Made by a program: the position numbers and the translations under genes. The notes under the pieces are model-generated. The model was not told the DNA's origin. It ran no database searches and saw only the letters and a list, made by a program, of their open reading frames with translations. Of a DNA stretch of 64,000 bases, positions 15,704 through 24,938 are shown piece after piece. Positions within the stretch are counted from its first letter, which is position 1. Every line of letters begins with the position of its first letter. The stretch covers positions 62,001 through 126,000 of the forward strand of contig NZ_BMPF01000004.1 in NCBI RefSeq assembly GCF_014647455.2, given 5' to 3'. Source of the stretch: Halarchaeum grantii. GTDB lineage: Archaea > Halobacteriota > Halobacteria > Halobacteriales > Halobacteriaceae.

Positions 15704-16329
15704 TCGTCGTCCTCGACCTCTAACTCCGCAAGGTGGACCGTCTCCTTGATCAGGAAGATAGAGACGAGGAACGCCAGCACGACGACGATGGCGAGGAAGT
15801 AGAACGGCTCCGGCCGAAGGCTCGTCTGGGCGGCGATGACGCCCGTAATCCAGGCGCCGACGGCGACGCCGGTGTAGCCGAACGCTTCGTCGATACCGAC
15901 CGCGAGACCGCGCTGGTCGGGGCCTGCGATGTCGATTTTGGCGTTAATTGCCATACTCCAAGTCAACGCCTGGTTGATCCCTAGTAAGATGTTCCCGACA
16001 GTAATCCACGCCCAGCTCGGGGCGTAAATGAGGATGATGGGCAGCGGGAGTGCGGTCGCCCAGCCGAGGACGAGCACGGGCTTGCGGCCGTACTCACCGC
16101 CCCATTTGCCGGCATAGAGGTTCAGGAGTCCCTTGACGAAGCCAAACGAGACGACGAACGATCCGATGACGAGGAGTGACTCGACGCCAAGTATGTCACG
16201 TCCCAGAACCGGGACAACCGCCCGCTCAGACCCGATGGTCAACCCGGTGGCGAATACGAGCAGGACATGCAGTGAGAACTGCCCGAGGTGTTCGCGGATG
16301 CCTTGTTTGTGTGCAAAGCCCGCATTCAT
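15696..16329 (-). pseudogene. MFS transporter, N-terminal half
   Basis: The start MNAGFAHKQGIREHLGQFSL is followed by TM segments 1-6 of a major facilitator, including the loop 2-3 signature region NLYAGKWGGEYGRKPVLV (G-x3-D/E-R-x-G-R-K type). About 211 native residues end at EDDDHY, where the 12.2-kb element begins. The frame then reads some 25 foreign residues to a stop at 15619. With the C-terminal half at 2822-3488 it forms one interrupted gene of about 430 codons. A half transporter is unlikely to work alone. Confidence 0.85.
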
Positions 16330-16393
16330 GAATTATTGACCGGACTGTCCGCCACAGGTATTTGTGTCTGGTTTGAAAGAGTATCGCGTAGAA

Positions 16394-16750
16394 TCATGGG
16401 TTACTGGCGCTGGGCTCGGAAGGACTGGTGGTGCTGGTCGTCATGTAGGACCAGCCGTTCATTCCACCGACCATCCGCTTCGCGTCGTATCCATGCTCTC
16501 GAAGACGACTCGCGGCGAGCGCGGCCTTTGATCCACTGAAGCAGACAACCGCGATTTCGCGGTCTTCAGGAAGTTCCGTGAGTGAGGCGTCGAGACCGAT
16601 GAAGTTCTCGCCGCTGAGCTGGTCATAGATCGGGAGGTTGTGGCTACCTGGGATGTGCGTCTCATGGTAGCTGTAGCTTGGCCGAACGTCGAGGACGAAC
16701 GTTTCGCTGGCTTGCTCCCACACTTCTGAGGAAGTTATTGTATTGCTCAA
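16394..16750 (-). CDS. Single-domain rhodanese sulfurtransferase
   Basis: Rhodaneses carry sulfane sulfur on an active-site cysteine persulfide. The catalytic Cys is C70 in IAVVCFSGSKAA, and the CH2A/CH2B-like DVRPSYSYHETHIPG segment is present. I chose a TTG start at 16750 (reads MSNTITSSEVWEQ) because the paralogous fusion protein at 27258 begins MSNTTVAPSEV at an ATG in the same position. An upstream TTG at 16759 would add three residues. About 118 aa. An AT-rich CAATACT (16757-16763) lies directly upstream. It faces the sulfur operons on the right and follows the broken MFS gene. Confidence 0.85.
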   Translation of the reverse strand: MSNTITSSEVWEQASETFVLDVRPSYSYHETHIPGSHNLPIYDQLSGENFIGLDASLTELPEDREIAVVCFSGSKAALAASRLREHGYDAKRMVGGMNGWSYMTTSTTSPSEPSASNP

Positions 16751-16819
16751 TATACACAATACTAATTCGCTCGAAGTGATAAGCGCTTCGCTGGAAAACA
16801 GGTACGAGACGAACGGCGC

Positions 16820-17398
16820 TCAGACGAGAAGTTGGATGTCGGCGTCAGCCATGTCTTGAATGGCTGTGGCGGCGCCAACACCAGTCGTGACGCCATCGTA
16901 GAAGTCGTCCTCGTCGTAGTCCATGAGGTCGATGGTCATCTGACACGCTTGGAATTCGACGCCCATGTCGAGCGAGGTGTCAATAAGCTCCTTGATGGTC
17001 GCGGTGTCGTTGTCCGCGATGCGCTTTTCCATCATCTTCGTCGTCATTCGATCCATGCCGGGAAGCGCGGCGACGGCGTTCGGAACGGGCATGTTCGGGT
17101 TGCCGACCGAACTGAGCTTGAGACTCTTCGAACGCTCCTCGTGGAGGATATCGAGTCCCCAGAAGGTGTGGAAGACGGTGACTTCATAGCCGAACGCCGC
17201 CGCAGTCGAGGCAAGGATGAGCGGTGGGTAGGCCATGTCGAGCGTCCCTTTGGTGGCGATGATGGACATCTTCGGCTGCCCGTCGCCTCCCTCAGCCTCG
17301 AGGTCTGCAATTGTCTCCTCCAACTCTTCGACTCGCGCTTCCAACTCTGCGCGACTGGGGCTAGTCTCGTCGCCGGGAGATGGTGTGCCAGTACTCAT
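16820..17398 (-). CDS. DsrE2-like sulfur-carrier protein (192 aa)
   Basis: Start MSTGTPSPGDETSPSRAELE, then a short coiled coil (LEARVEELEETIADLEAEGG). A DsrE/F/H-type domain follows: MSIIATKGTLDMAYPPLILA, TVFHTFWGLDIL, and GVEFQACQMTIDLMD, whose cysteine is the conserved sulfur-binding residue of DsrE2 proteins. Members with TusA and rhodanese take part in sulfur transfer in thiosulfate and tetrathionate oxidation. The gene starts 7 nt after the tusA stop on the same strand, so tusA and this gene form an operon. The start at 17398 is chosen over a longer frame that overlaps tusA. Confidence 0.88.
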   Translation of the reverse strand: MSTGTPSPGDETSPSRAELEARVEELEETIADLEAEGGDGQPKMSIIATKGTLDMAYPPLILASTAAAFGYEVTVFHTFWGLDILHEERSKSLKLSSVGNPNMPVPNAVAALPGMDRMTTKMMEKRIADNDTATIKELIDTSLDMGVEFQACQMTIDLMDYDEDDFYDGVTTGVGAATAIQDMADADIQLLV

Positions 17399-17405
17399 TG
17401 TTAGA

Positions 17406-17648
17406 TCACTCCGTCTTCCGCACGTAGTGCGTGTAGACGTCCTCGCCGTCCGTCTGGTCGAGAAGTTCGACGCCGTCAGTCGTCTCGGCCCAGCCGCCGA
17501 GGTCACTCATGCTTCCGGGGTCGGTGGCGAGCACTTCGAGGATGTCGCCCTCGTCGAGATTGTCGGTCGCTTGCTTCGTCTTGACGACGGGCATCGGGCA
17601 GTTCTGTCCCTTCACGTCGAGCGTCTCGGTGACTTCGTAGTCTACCAT
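17406..17648 (-). CDS. tusA: TusA-family sulfur carrier
   Basis: An 80-aa protein with the diagnostic GQNCPMPVVKTKQA motif. C17 of C-P-M-P carries the persulfide, and a beta-alpha-beta-alpha-beta-beta IF3-C-like fold is expected. TusA proteins relay sulfur between rhodanese, DsrE-type carriers and downstream enzymes, and the adjacent DsrE2-like gene fits that role. I chose the ATG at 17648 because a 14-bp perfect palindrome (ACCCAATATTGGGT, 17664-17677) lies 15 nt upstream and looks like a promoter or operator rather than coding sequence. Confidence 0.92.
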   Translation of the reverse strand: MVDYEVTETLDVKGQNCPMPVVKTKQATDNLDEGDILEVLATDPGSMSDLGGWAETTDGVELLDQTDGEDVYTHYVRKTE

Positions 17649-17663
17649 GATATTGGCCTCACC

Positions 17664-17677
17664 ACCCAATATTGGGT
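17664..17677 (-). promoter_or_regulatory. Perfect 14-bp palindrome upstream of tusA
   Basis: ACCCAATATTGGGT lies 15-29 nt before the tusA ATG, where a TATA box or operator would be. Its core CAATATTG is related to the AGTATTG sequence at other promoters of this region. Confidence 0.5.
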
Positions 17678-17851
17678 CTATGCTGAAAAACATACCGGTA
17701 GTAGTTCAGCTATTACACACTCTCGTATTTGAGGATATTCTATTATTGTCTCGTGCGCACCTATATAGCGATTATAGCAGATGGAGTATTGTGCAGTAGT
17801 TGTACTACTATGCAAAGTCTTATTTGCGGCCGGCCGATACAGTGGAGTGAG

Positions 17852-19033
17852 ATGAGCGATAACGCATCCGCGACGACCGACGCCGCAGTTGAGGAAGTCA
17901 CGCCGGAGCGACTGAAGGACCGCATCGACGCCGGCGAGGATGTCTTCCTCCTCGACGTCCGCTCGGAGGGCGACTACGAGGAATGGCGTATCGACGGCGC
18001 GAGCGTCGAGAGCGTCAACTACCCCTACTTCGAATTGCTCGACGGTATTCCCGAAGAACTCCACGAGCGACTCCCCGACGATCGGCGGATCACGGTGCTC
18101 TGCGCGAAGGGCGGTTCCAGCGAGATGATCGCCGAAACGCTCGAAGACAACGGGTACAACGTCGATCACCTCGAACGCGGCATGAAGGGATGGGCGCGCA
18201 TTTACGAGTACGCCGAACTCGACACCGACGGTGATGCGACCATCGCGCAGTACCGGCGGCCGTCCTCGGGCTGTCTCGCATACCTCGTCGCGTCCGACGG
18301 TGAAGCCGCAGTTATCGACCCGCTGCGGGCGTTCACTGAGGAGTACGTGCAGGACGCCCGCGCGCTCGGCGCCGACCTCACCTACGCTGTCGACACGCAC
18401 GTCCACGCCGACCACATCTCCGGCATCCGAGACCTCGCCGAGGAGGTCGACGCGACGGCCGTTCTTCCTGAAACGGCCGATGCTCGTGGCGTCGACTACG
18501 ACCGTGACTACGAGACAATCGCGGACGGCGAAACCCTCCACGTCGGCGATGTCGACGTCAAGGCGATCCACACGCCTGGGCATACGACGGGGATGACGAC
18601 CTACCGCGTCGGGAACGTCCTCTTCACCGGTGACGGCCTCTTCACGGAGAGCGTCGCGCGTCCCGACCTCGAAGACCCCGAGGCCGCGAGGGACGCCGCA
18701 CGAACTCTCTACGAGAGTCTGCAGGCCCTCATCGAGCGCTTCGACGACGACGCGGTCATCGCACCCGCCCACTACTCGGACGCCGCGACACCGAACGGCG
18801 ACGGCACCTACACGGCCGACCTCGGCGCGCTCGTCGACACGATGGACGCGCTCACCATGGACGAAGAGGCGTTCGTCGACTACATCGTCGCCGACATGCC
18901 ACCGCGACCCGCAAATCACACGGAGATTATCGCAACGAACCTCGGCCAGCAGGCGCCCGACGACGAGACGGCATTCGAGTTGGAGCTCGGCCCGAACAAC
19001 TGCGCAGCGAGTGAAGACGCCATGACGAACTAA
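17852..19033 (+). CDS. Rhodanese-metallo-beta-lactamase fusion, persulfide-dioxygenase type (393 aa)
   Basis: An N-terminal rhodanese domain (residues about 15-125; catalytic C84 in TVLCAKGGSSE) is fused to a beta-lactamase-fold domain (about 135-340) with THVHADH (H183, H185, D187, H188), HTPGHTTG and GDGLF. ETHE1-like members oxidise glutathione or low-molecular-weight persulfides to sulfite using a single iron. In fusions the rhodanese domain supplies or takes sulfur. The order here, rhodanese first, is the reverse of many bacterial fusions. ATG 17852 is chosen: TTATTT lies about 30 nt upstream and AT-rich motifs precede it. It starts an operon with the two YeeE-like genes (2-nt gap). Confidence 0.88.
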   Translation: MSDNASATTDAAVEEVTPERLKDRIDAGEDVFLLDVRSEGDYEEWRIDGASVESVNYPYFELLDGIPEELHERLPDDRRITVLCAKGGSSEMIAETLEDNGYNVDHLERGMKGWARIYEYAELDTDGDATIAQYRRPSSGCLAYLVASDGEAAVIDPLRAFTEEYVQDARALGADLTYAVDTHVHADHISGIRDLAEEVDATAVLPETADARGVDYDRDYETIADGETLHVGDVDVKAIHTPGHTTGMTTYRVGNVLFTGDGLFTESVARPDLEDPEAARDAARTLYESLQALIERFDDDAVIAPAHYSDAATPNGDGTYTADLGALVDTMDALTMDEEAFVDYIVADMPPRPANHTEIIATNLGQQAPDDETAFELELGPNNCAASEDAMTN

Positions 19034-19035
19034 TC

Positions 19036-19542
19036 ATGGATGCGTTTACTCCACTCCTCGCGTCCGGGCTCGAGGGGCTCTTCCCGAGAGGAATCCTCCC
19101 CTATCTCGTGGGCGGAGTGCTGGTCGGCCTCGGCGCCACCATCATCTATCTCTCGACAGGCATCATCGCGGGTGCGAGCACGTTCCTCGAGTCGACGCTC
19201 TCCTACGTCTCCGGCGTCGAACGCTTCAACCGCTACAAGTACGTCCAATCGCGCGATTGGCGCGTCGTCTTCACACTCGGCATCATTGCCGGCGCTGCCC
19301 TCTGGGGATTCGTCCTCGCGCCCGACCCTAGTGCGTGGACCACAGACGTCCAGTGGTGGCGCCTCCTCGGCGGCGGCGTCCTCGTCGGTATCGGGACGCG
19401 CCTCGGGAAGGGTTGTACGAGCGGGCACGGCGTCTGTGGTGTGGGCTCGCTCTCCGAGACGTCGCTCGTGAACGTCGCGACGTTCATGGCGTTCGCGATC
19501 GGGACTGCACAGCTCGTCGCCGCACTCGGGGTGAGCCCCTGA
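19036..19542 (+). CDS. YeeE/YedE-type sulfur transporter, N-terminal-half subunit (168 aa)
   Basis: A membrane protein with about four spans and the signature GTRLGKGCTSGHGVCG, whose cysteines take part in thiosulfate passage in TsuA/YeeE. Full-length YeeE proteins (about 350 aa) contain two such halves. Here the halves are separate genes, and this one overlaps the second by 1 nt. It follows the rhodanese-MBL fusion by 2 nt, so thiosulfate or sulfane-sulfur uptake feeding that enzyme is a reasonable inference. Confidence 0.88.
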   Translation: MDAFTPLLASGLEGLFPRGILPYLVGGVLVGLGATIIYLSTGIIAGASTFLESTLSYVSGVERFNRYKYVQSRDWRVVFTLGIIAGAALWGFVLAPDPSAWTTDVQWWRLLGGGVLVGIGTRLGKGCTSGHGVCGVGSLSETSLVNVATFMAFAIGTAQLVAALGVSP

Positions 19543-19985
19543 TGAGCGACCAGCAGAGCCCGTGGTTCATGCCCGCCATCTTCGTCGGTGGCCTCGTCTT
19601 CGGGCTCGGGCTCGCCATCAGCGGGATGGCTCGCCCTGAAGTCGTCTTGGATTTCCTCCAATTCGACGACTTCGGCCTCCTCTTCGTGATGGGGGGTGCT
19701 GCCGTCGTGACGGGACTCGCGTTCTTCGTCGCGACGACCGTCCTTGATCGCGCGCCCCTGACGGGGACCGCGTACGCGCGGCGCGTTAAGGAGTTCGACC
19801 GGAACGTCGTCGTCGGCGGCGTAATTTTCGGCGTCGGCTGGGGACTTTCCGGCATCTGTCCGGGCGCTGCCTACGCGAGCGTCGGCATCGGCAACCTCCC
19901 GATCCTCTGGGCGATCGCGGGCATGTTCCTCGGCGCGTACGCGCAGGGCTACGTCCGCAGTCGCCTCGCGAATACCGCCAACTAA
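19542..19985 (+). CDS. YeeE/YedE-type sulfur transporter, C-terminal-half subunit (147 aa)
   Basis: The ATG at 19542 lies in the TGATGA overlap with the preceding stop. About four hydrophobic spans are seen, with GWGLSGICPGAAYASVGIGN, the second conserved YeeE cysteine motif (G-x-C-P-G). Together with the preceding 168-aa protein it reconstitutes the two-lobed YeeE/YedE fold, an arrangement common in archaea and some bacteria. Transported substrate not shown by sequence; thiosulfate is likely from the neighbours. Confidence 0.88.
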   Translation: MSDQQSPWFMPAIFVGGLVFGLGLAISGMARPEVVLDFLQFDDFGLLFVMGGAAVVTGLAFFVATTVLDRAPLTGTAYARRVKEFDRNVVVGGVIFGVGWGLSGICPGAAYASVGIGNLPILWAIAGMFLGAYAQGYVRSRLANTAN

Positions 19986-20076
19986 TCATCCATGTTTCAG
20001 CACATCCACATCGCATCCCCACGCCAGCAGAATTGTGCAGTATTGGAACTACAAGAACAAGCTATGGTGACTTGAG

Positions 20077-20226
20077 ATGCTCGGTCTCGAAACCCTCAGC
20101 GGCCCCCTACAGGCGGTGGCGACAGTTGGCATCGTGCTCGCCGAAGCGCTCGCCCTCTACGTCAGCTACGGCGCGTTGAGCCACCTCGCCCAGTCAACCA
20201 TCCTCGCCACCGTGAGGGGTGAGTGA
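20077..20226 (+). CDS. Very small one-TM protein between sulfur transporters (49 aa)
   Basis: ATG at 20077 begins MLGLETLSGPLQAVATVGIV. One hydrophobic helix (about residues 12-32) is followed by LSHLAQSTILATVRGE. It resembles short haloarchaeal proteins found next to TauE/YeeE genes (DUF7512-like, assigned from memory). Its stop overlaps the start of the TauE gene, so it is co-translated and may be an accessory subunit. AGTATTGG (20039-20046) lies upstream. Confidence 0.65.
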   Translation: MLGLETLSGPLQAVATVGIVLAEALALYVSYGALSHLAQSTILATVRGE

Positions 20227-20228
20227 CG

Positions 20229-21233
20229 ATGGAAATCCTAGGGCTGAGTCTCCTGATGGTCGGCGTGTTCGTCGGATTCGGCCTGCTGATCGGAACCCTC
20301 TTCGGGTTCTTCGGGATGGGTGGATCGTTCCTCGTGACACCCGCGCTACTCGTGCTCGGCTACCCCTCGACAGTTGCCGTCGGCAGTGGGCTTGCGTTCG
20401 TCTTCGGGACGAGCGTCATCGGCGCGCTCCGCCATCGCGACCACGGCCAAGTCGACTACAAGCTCGCGGCCATCATGACCGCCGCGATGACTGCCGGCAT
20501 CGAACTCGGGAAGAGCGTCGTGTTCTTCCTCGAGGCAACCGGCATGGCCGACCTCGTTATCAACGTCTCGTACGTCGGCCTGCTCGCACTCGTCGGCTTG
20601 TTCACTCTCCGCGACGCCTGGACGAACGAGACCGATGACGAGAGCGGGGCCAGCCTTGACCTTGCCGAGCGCGTCCAAGAAATCGAAATTCCGCCGATGG
20701 TCACCTTCCGTGGAGACGTCCGCGTCTCCGGCGTGATTGTCGCCGCGATTGGTCTCGTCATCGGCGTCCTCTCGGGCTTCCTCGGTGTCGGCGGTGGGTT
20801 CCTCCTGATGCCCGCCATGATGTACGGGCTCGGCATCCCGGCCGCCATCGCCGTGGGGACGGACATCCTCCAAATCACGATTTCCGGCGCCTTCGGCGCG
20901 TTCACTTACGCGCAGTCCGGTGCGGTCGCCTTACCCGTCGTCGCGTTCTTACTCGTCGGAAGCGCATTCGGCGCCCGCATCGGTGCCGGCGCGACGAACC
21001 TCGTCGACGAGGACGAAATCAAGGGCTACTTCGCCGCAATGCTGCTCGCCGGCAGCCTCGCCGTCGCGACGAACAAACTCGGAACCGTCTACGGCATCGC
21101 AGCGCTCAACACCGTGAGCACGGTGCTCATCTTCGGGGCTGCACTTCTCGTCAGCGGTGCCGTCGTTCTCGCTGCCGTTTGTCGCCTCCGAAATGACTCG
21201 TCCGGCACGTGGTGCCGCCTCACCACATCCTGA
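20229..21233 (+). CDS. TauE/SafE-family anion permease (334 aa)
   Basis: Eight to nine membrane spans with the two family repeats: FGFFGMGGSFLVTPALLVLGYP and LSGFLGVGGGFLLMPAMMYGLGIP, each holding the G-x-G-G-G/S-F pattern. TauE/SafE proteins export sulfite, sulfoacetate or similar anions. Here sulfite formed by the persulfide dioxygenase is a sensible candidate. ATG at 20229, although a GTG at 20223 inside the upstream stop overlap (MTMEILG) is equally possible. It sits at the end of the operon containing the fusion enzyme, the YeeE pair and the 49-aa protein. Confidence 0.85.
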   Translation: MEILGLSLLMVGVFVGFGLLIGTLFGFFGMGGSFLVTPALLVLGYPSTVAVGSGLAFVFGTSVIGALRHRDHGQVDYKLAAIMTAAMTAGIELGKSVVFFLEATGMADLVINVSYVGLLALVGLFTLRDAWTNETDDESGASLDLAERVQEIEIPPMVTFRGDVRVSGVIVAAIGLVIGVLSGFLGVGGGFLLMPAMMYGLGIPAAIAVGTDILQITISGAFGAFTYAQSGAVALPVVAFLLVGSAFGARIGAGATNLVDEDEIKGYFAAMLLAGSLAVATNKLGTVYGIAALNTVSTVLIFGAALLVSGAVVLAAVCRLRNDSSGTWCRLTTS

Positions 21234-21376
21234 CCCTCCTGCGCTGCACTCTTAGCCCCATGTAGCACTCGGAGTGTAGCAGTAGTAGCTTGGCTTCGCG
21301 TCGTCAGTCGACCTTCGATTGCGGAGGATGAGAACCACCCCCGATATTTTTCATGTCACACGACAGAGTCTGTAGT

Positions 21377-22138
21377 ATGGTCGCTGACAACTCTGTGGCG
21401 CTCGTAACGGGTGGCGGATCCGGGATCGGTCGAGAGACAGCCCTCGAATTCGCTGCGGAAGGAGCACGCGTCGTCGTCGCAGACGTTGACGTCGAAGGCG
21501 GTGAGGAAACCGTCGCTGACATCGAAGCCGACGGTGGTGATGCACTGTTCGTGGAGACAGACGTCACCGATGCTGCGGAGACGGAAGCGATGGTTGAATC
21601 CGCCGTTGAGGAGTATGGCTCCCTCGACTACGCGTTCAACAATGCCGGTATCGGCGGTGACAGTGCGCCGGTCGACGAGTACGACGCCGAGAGCTGGGAG
21701 GGCGTCATCGACGTAAATCTCGTCGGCGTTTTCAAGTGTATGCAGGCGGAGATTACGCAGATGAAGCAGCAGGACTCCGGTGGCGTCGTTGTCAACAATT
21801 CCTCGATTCTCGGCAAGGTTGGCTTCGCAACCTCTTCCGGGTACGTCGCCGCGAAACATGGTGTCCTCGGACTGACAAAGACTGCTGCCCTCGAGAATGG
21901 CGAGACGGGTGTCCGCGTGAACGCCGTCTGTCCCGGCTTCATCGATACGCCACTCCTCCGCGAGGGCGGTATGGAAGAGGGCTCCGAGCTCCGCGAACAA
22001 ATCGCGAGCAAGCACGCGATGAACCGTCTCGGCACACCTGAGGAGGTTGCGAGTGCTGTCCTCTGGCTCTGTGATGAAAACGCCTCCTTCGTTACTGGCG
22101 AGGCCCTCGGCGTCGATGGTGGCTACCTCGCACAATAG
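21377..22138 (+). CDS. Short-chain dehydrogenase/reductase (253 aa)
   Basis: Classical SDR: the TGGGSGIG nucleotide-binding motif (residues 11-18), a DVTD segment, NNAG (about 86-89), catalytic Ser in NNSSIL, Tyr and Lys in YVAAKHG, and PGFIDTPL. DVDVEGG after beta-2 suggests NAD(H) preference (acidic residue at the ribose position). Substrate unknown. ATG 21377 is chosen because GATATTTTTC at about 21344-21353 would serve as TATA box for a near-leaderless mRNA. It stands alone between two TauE-family genes, so any link to sulfur metabolism is only positional. Confidence 0.88.
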   Translation: MVADNSVALVTGGGSGIGRETALEFAAEGARVVVADVDVEGGEETVADIEADGGDALFVETDVTDAAETEAMVESAVEEYGSLDYAFNNAGIGGDSAPVDEYDAESWEGVIDVNLVGVFKCMQAEITQMKQQDSGGVVVNNSSILGKVGFATSSGYVAAKHGVLGLTKTAALENGETGVRVNAVCPGFIDTPLLREGGMEEGSELREQIASKHAMNRLGTPEEVASAVLWLCDENASFVTGEALGVDGGYLAQ

Positions 22139-22397
22139 ACACCTTGTCCCTGACCGGTCGAATCGTCGGCATCACGCTGGTGTTGCACCGCTTCGCCGCT
22201 CGTTAAAGTGCGATATTCGCAGGTATCTATGACACACATAGGAGCAGCGAAATCAGGGTTTTGGCCTCACTGAGCACGGACAAGACCGATCAGCGCCGGC
22301 GTCACGTCGTGCATTACTGCCCGAATTGCTGATTCACCGAGATGGTTAGGCGTACAGCCACTATCTCGTGATATCCGAGTCCATCGCTCTGATTCAT

Positions 22398-23318
22398 ATG
22401 AGTACACGCGAACCAACTATTGACCCGCAGCAGTTCCTGACGAACCTCCGTGCCTTCCACTATCGGGAGGTGATGATGTCCCTCGCGACACTTGCTGTCC
22501 TCGCCGGTTCGATTCTGCTCTTCCCGGGCTGGGGGAACGTCACGAAGGGTGTGCAGTCGACTGTGACGACCGAACTACTCGCTCTCTTCGTCGTCGTCGC
22601 CGTCGTCGCCGGTGCAATCAAAGGTATGCTTGGCTTCGGCTACGCACTAATCACAACGCCAATCTTCGCCTCGGTCATTGACCCGACGCTCGCCGTCGTG
22701 GTGCTTGCGATTCCACCGTGGATGATCAATATGTTCCAAGTCGGCGAGACGAAGACTGGCGTGTCCTTCATCCGTGAGGAGTGGATTCTGGTCGCCTTGG
22801 CGATCATCGGCTCGGTCGTCGGTGTCTACTTCCTCGCACAGTACAACACCGGGCCGATCGTGCCGTTCCTCATCGGCCTCATAATCCTAGCCTACGTCGT
22901 CTTCCAGGTCGTCCAGAACTTCGTCACCATTGAGGAAGCACACCACCCGATCGCGCTCAGCACCGCTGGCTTCCTCGAAGGCTTCTTGCTCGCGGCGTCG
23001 AACCTCGGCCCGCTCCTCCCGGCGTACTTCCACACGTTCGAGCGCGACACCGAACGCTACATCGGCGGACTCTCGATGGTCCTCGGCATCATATTCACGG
23101 TGCGTCTCGTTCAGATGGCGCTGTTCACCGACCTCCTGACGACGTATCGGATCTGGCTGGGTTCGACAATTGCCGTCGTCACGATCGTCGGCCTCCTCCT
23201 CGGCACCTATCTGCGGCGCCTCGAGATTGACCAGCGGCGGTTCAACTGGTTCGTCATCACGCTCCTCTTCATCATCTCGCTCAACATCTTCCGTAACACC
23301 ATCCCCGCGCTACTCTGA
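22398..23318 (+). CDS. Second TauE/SafE-family permease (306 aa)
   Basis: Start MSTREPTIDPQQFLTNLRAF at 22398; an upstream in-frame ATG at 22368 adds residues with no obvious role. An N-terminal cytosolic part of about 25 residues precedes eight or nine spans. The family pattern is seen in AGAIKGMLGFGYALITTPIF and STAGFLEGFLLAASNLGPLL. It is divergent from the first TauE protein, so it is not a recent duplicate. Substrate unknown; sulfite or another sulfur oxyanion is likely from context. It converges on the interrupted DsrE gene with a 1-nt gap. Confidence 0.83.
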   Translation: MSTREPTIDPQQFLTNLRAFHYREVMMSLATLAVLAGSILLFPGWGNVTKGVQSTVTTELLALFVVVAVVAGAIKGMLGFGYALITTPIFASVIDPTLAVVVLAIPPWMINMFQVGETKTGVSFIREEWILVALAIIGSVVGVYFLAQYNTGPIVPFLIGLIILAYVVFQVVQNFVTIEEAHHPIALSTAGFLEGFLLAASNLGPLLPAYFHTFERDTERYIGGLSMVLGIIFTVRLVQMALFTDLLTTYRIWLGSTIAVVTIVGLLLGTYLRRLEIDQRRFNWFVITLLFIISLNIFRNTIPALL

Positions 23319-23319
23319 G

Positions 23320-23592
23320 CTACGGTGTGAGGTAGGCGTACCCATCACTTTGGAGGCGTGTGAGCTCCCCGACACCAGACGGAACGAGCTCAACGCCGTC
23401 GATAAGGTCGGCCGTCGTGACGTCCGTTCCCTCGATGGTATTCTGACATTGCTTGATTGTGACGTCGCGCTTGAGGAGGCGTTCGACTCGTACTCGCTCC
23501 GGGGAGTCGGTCGTGACGAGCTGGAGGCCGCCACTGTTCGTGACGAGCGCGACGTCGTCAAGGTCAATCGTTTCGTCCTCGAGGAGATTCAC
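23320..23592 (-). pseudogene. DsrE-family protein, C-terminal part (cut by a TnpB element)
   Basis: The frame reads VNLLEDETIDLDDVALVTNS, then ERLLKRDVTIKQCQNTIEGT and SGVGELTRLQSDGYAYLTP. The Cys in IKQCQNT matches the conserved DsrE/peroxiredoxin-like position. The first 22 codons lie at 24988-25053 on the other side of the TnpB element. Joining the two gives a continuous protein of about 112 aa (VVNN-VVNLLEDE). The GTG at 23590-23592 could still start a truncated product. Confidence 0.85.
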
Positions 23593-23723
23593 AGGCAGTA
23601 GGAGGCGGATGCCCCGACCCTTGAGGTCGGGGAGGAAGCCGACTCCAGATGAGACAAATCACGCTACGATGGCGGGCCGACTCCCCACCGTATAAGGAAC
23701 ACCGCCAGTATATGTGAAACAGA

Positions 23724-24938
23724 GTGGAGTACCGTCGTACCGCCGTCATCAAACTCGACACTTCCGAAGGAGCTGACGCCTCCCTTCGGGAGACTGTCGA
23801 GCAGTTCAAACACTGCGCCAACACCGCGAGCGAATGGTGCTGGCACGGCGACGATGGCTCCCACGTCACCTCGAAAGCCAAAGCCGAACGCGCCCTCTAC
23901 GACCGACTCCGCGACGAAACCGACCTGACCGCGAATCTTGTCCAGAAAGGGATTCGTAGGGCGGTCGAAGCCGTCAAAAGCGGAGTCTCACGTCTCGAAC
24001 GTGGTGAGAACACGTCACAACCGTACTTTTCTGCCGATAGCGCGGTCTACGACAAGCGGAGTGCGACGTTCCACCGCGACTACGTTTCCCTTTCGACCGT
24101 GGATGGGCGCATCGAGTGCGACTACATTCTCCCCGACGACTCGGAGACACCGCCGACCAAATACGTTTCCGACGAGGACTTCGAGTTTCGGATGGCGCAC
24201 TTACAATATCGAGACGGTGACTGGTATCTCCACGCCTCAATGCGGAAAGTCGAAGCAGCCGACGAGTCTGAATCTGAATCCAAGCACAGAACAGTCCTTG
24301 GTGTGGATTTGGGCGTGAACAACCTCGCCGTCGCTTCGACCGGGCGATTCTGGTCGGCAGACGAGTTCAACCACTGGCGACGAGAGTACGAGAAGCGTCG
24401 TGGCTCGCTCCAGCAGTGTGGGTCTCGTCACGCCCACGAAAACATCGAGTCAGTCGGGCAGAAAGAGTACGGACGCTTCGAGATCCACTTGCATACGGTG
24501 GCGAACGAGCTCATCGAGGAGGCCGTCGAGAACGACTGTTCGCAGATCGTGTTCGAGGACTTGACCCACATTCGGGAGAACATTCCCGAAGCAACGTGGC
24601 AACACGTCTGGGCATTCCGACGTCTCTACGAGTACGTCGAATACAAAGCCAAAGAACACGGTGTCGAAGCCGTACAGGTTGACCCGCGCAACACATCGAA
24701 GCGGTGTTCGACGTGTGGGTTTACCCACGACGATAATCGCCACCAAGAGGTGTTTGAGTGTCAACAGTGTGGGTACGAGAACCACGCCGACTACAACGCT
24801 TCCAAGAACATCGGTTTGCAGTATCTCCGTCGCAGGCAAAACGCAGGCGATGGAGGCGCACCCGTAGATGTGCGCTTGAATCGCGGGACGCTGAACGTGA
24901 GCGGGGAGTACGTCCCCCCTGCCTCTATTGAGGCATAG
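23724..24938 (+). CDS. tnpB: TnpB RNA-guided nuclease (404 aa)
   Basis: GTG start (EYRRTAVIKLDTSEGADASL). RuvC-like catalytic residues are all present: D195 in LGVDLGVNNLA, E278 in IVFEDLTHIRE and D356 in NHADYNASKNIG. Between them lies a zinc ribbon with CSTCGFTHDD and CQQCGYEN. TnpB proteins use an RNA from the element's right end to cut DNA next to a short motif identical to the insertion target, here probably TTCAC. The length is typical and the frame intact. With no tnpA in the window, mobility would depend on a transposase in trans. Confidence 0.92.
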   Translation: MEYRRTAVIKLDTSEGADASLRETVEQFKHCANTASEWCWHGDDGSHVTSKAKAERALYDRLRDETDLTANLVQKGIRRAVEAVKSGVSRLERGENTSQPYFSADSAVYDKRSATFHRDYVSLSTVDGRIECDYILPDDSETPPTKYVSDEDFEFRMAHLQYRDGDWYLHASMRKVEAADESESESKHRTVLGVDLGVNNLAVASTGRFWSADEFNHWRREYEKRRGSLQQCGSRHAHENIESVGQKEYGRFEIHLHTVANELIEEAVENDCSQIVFEDLTHIRENIPEATWQHVWAFRRLYEYVEYKAKEHGVEAVQVDPRNTSKRCSTCGFTHDDNRHQEVFECQQCGYENHADYNASKNIGLQYLRRRQNAGDGGAPVDVRLNRGTLNVSGEYVPPASIEA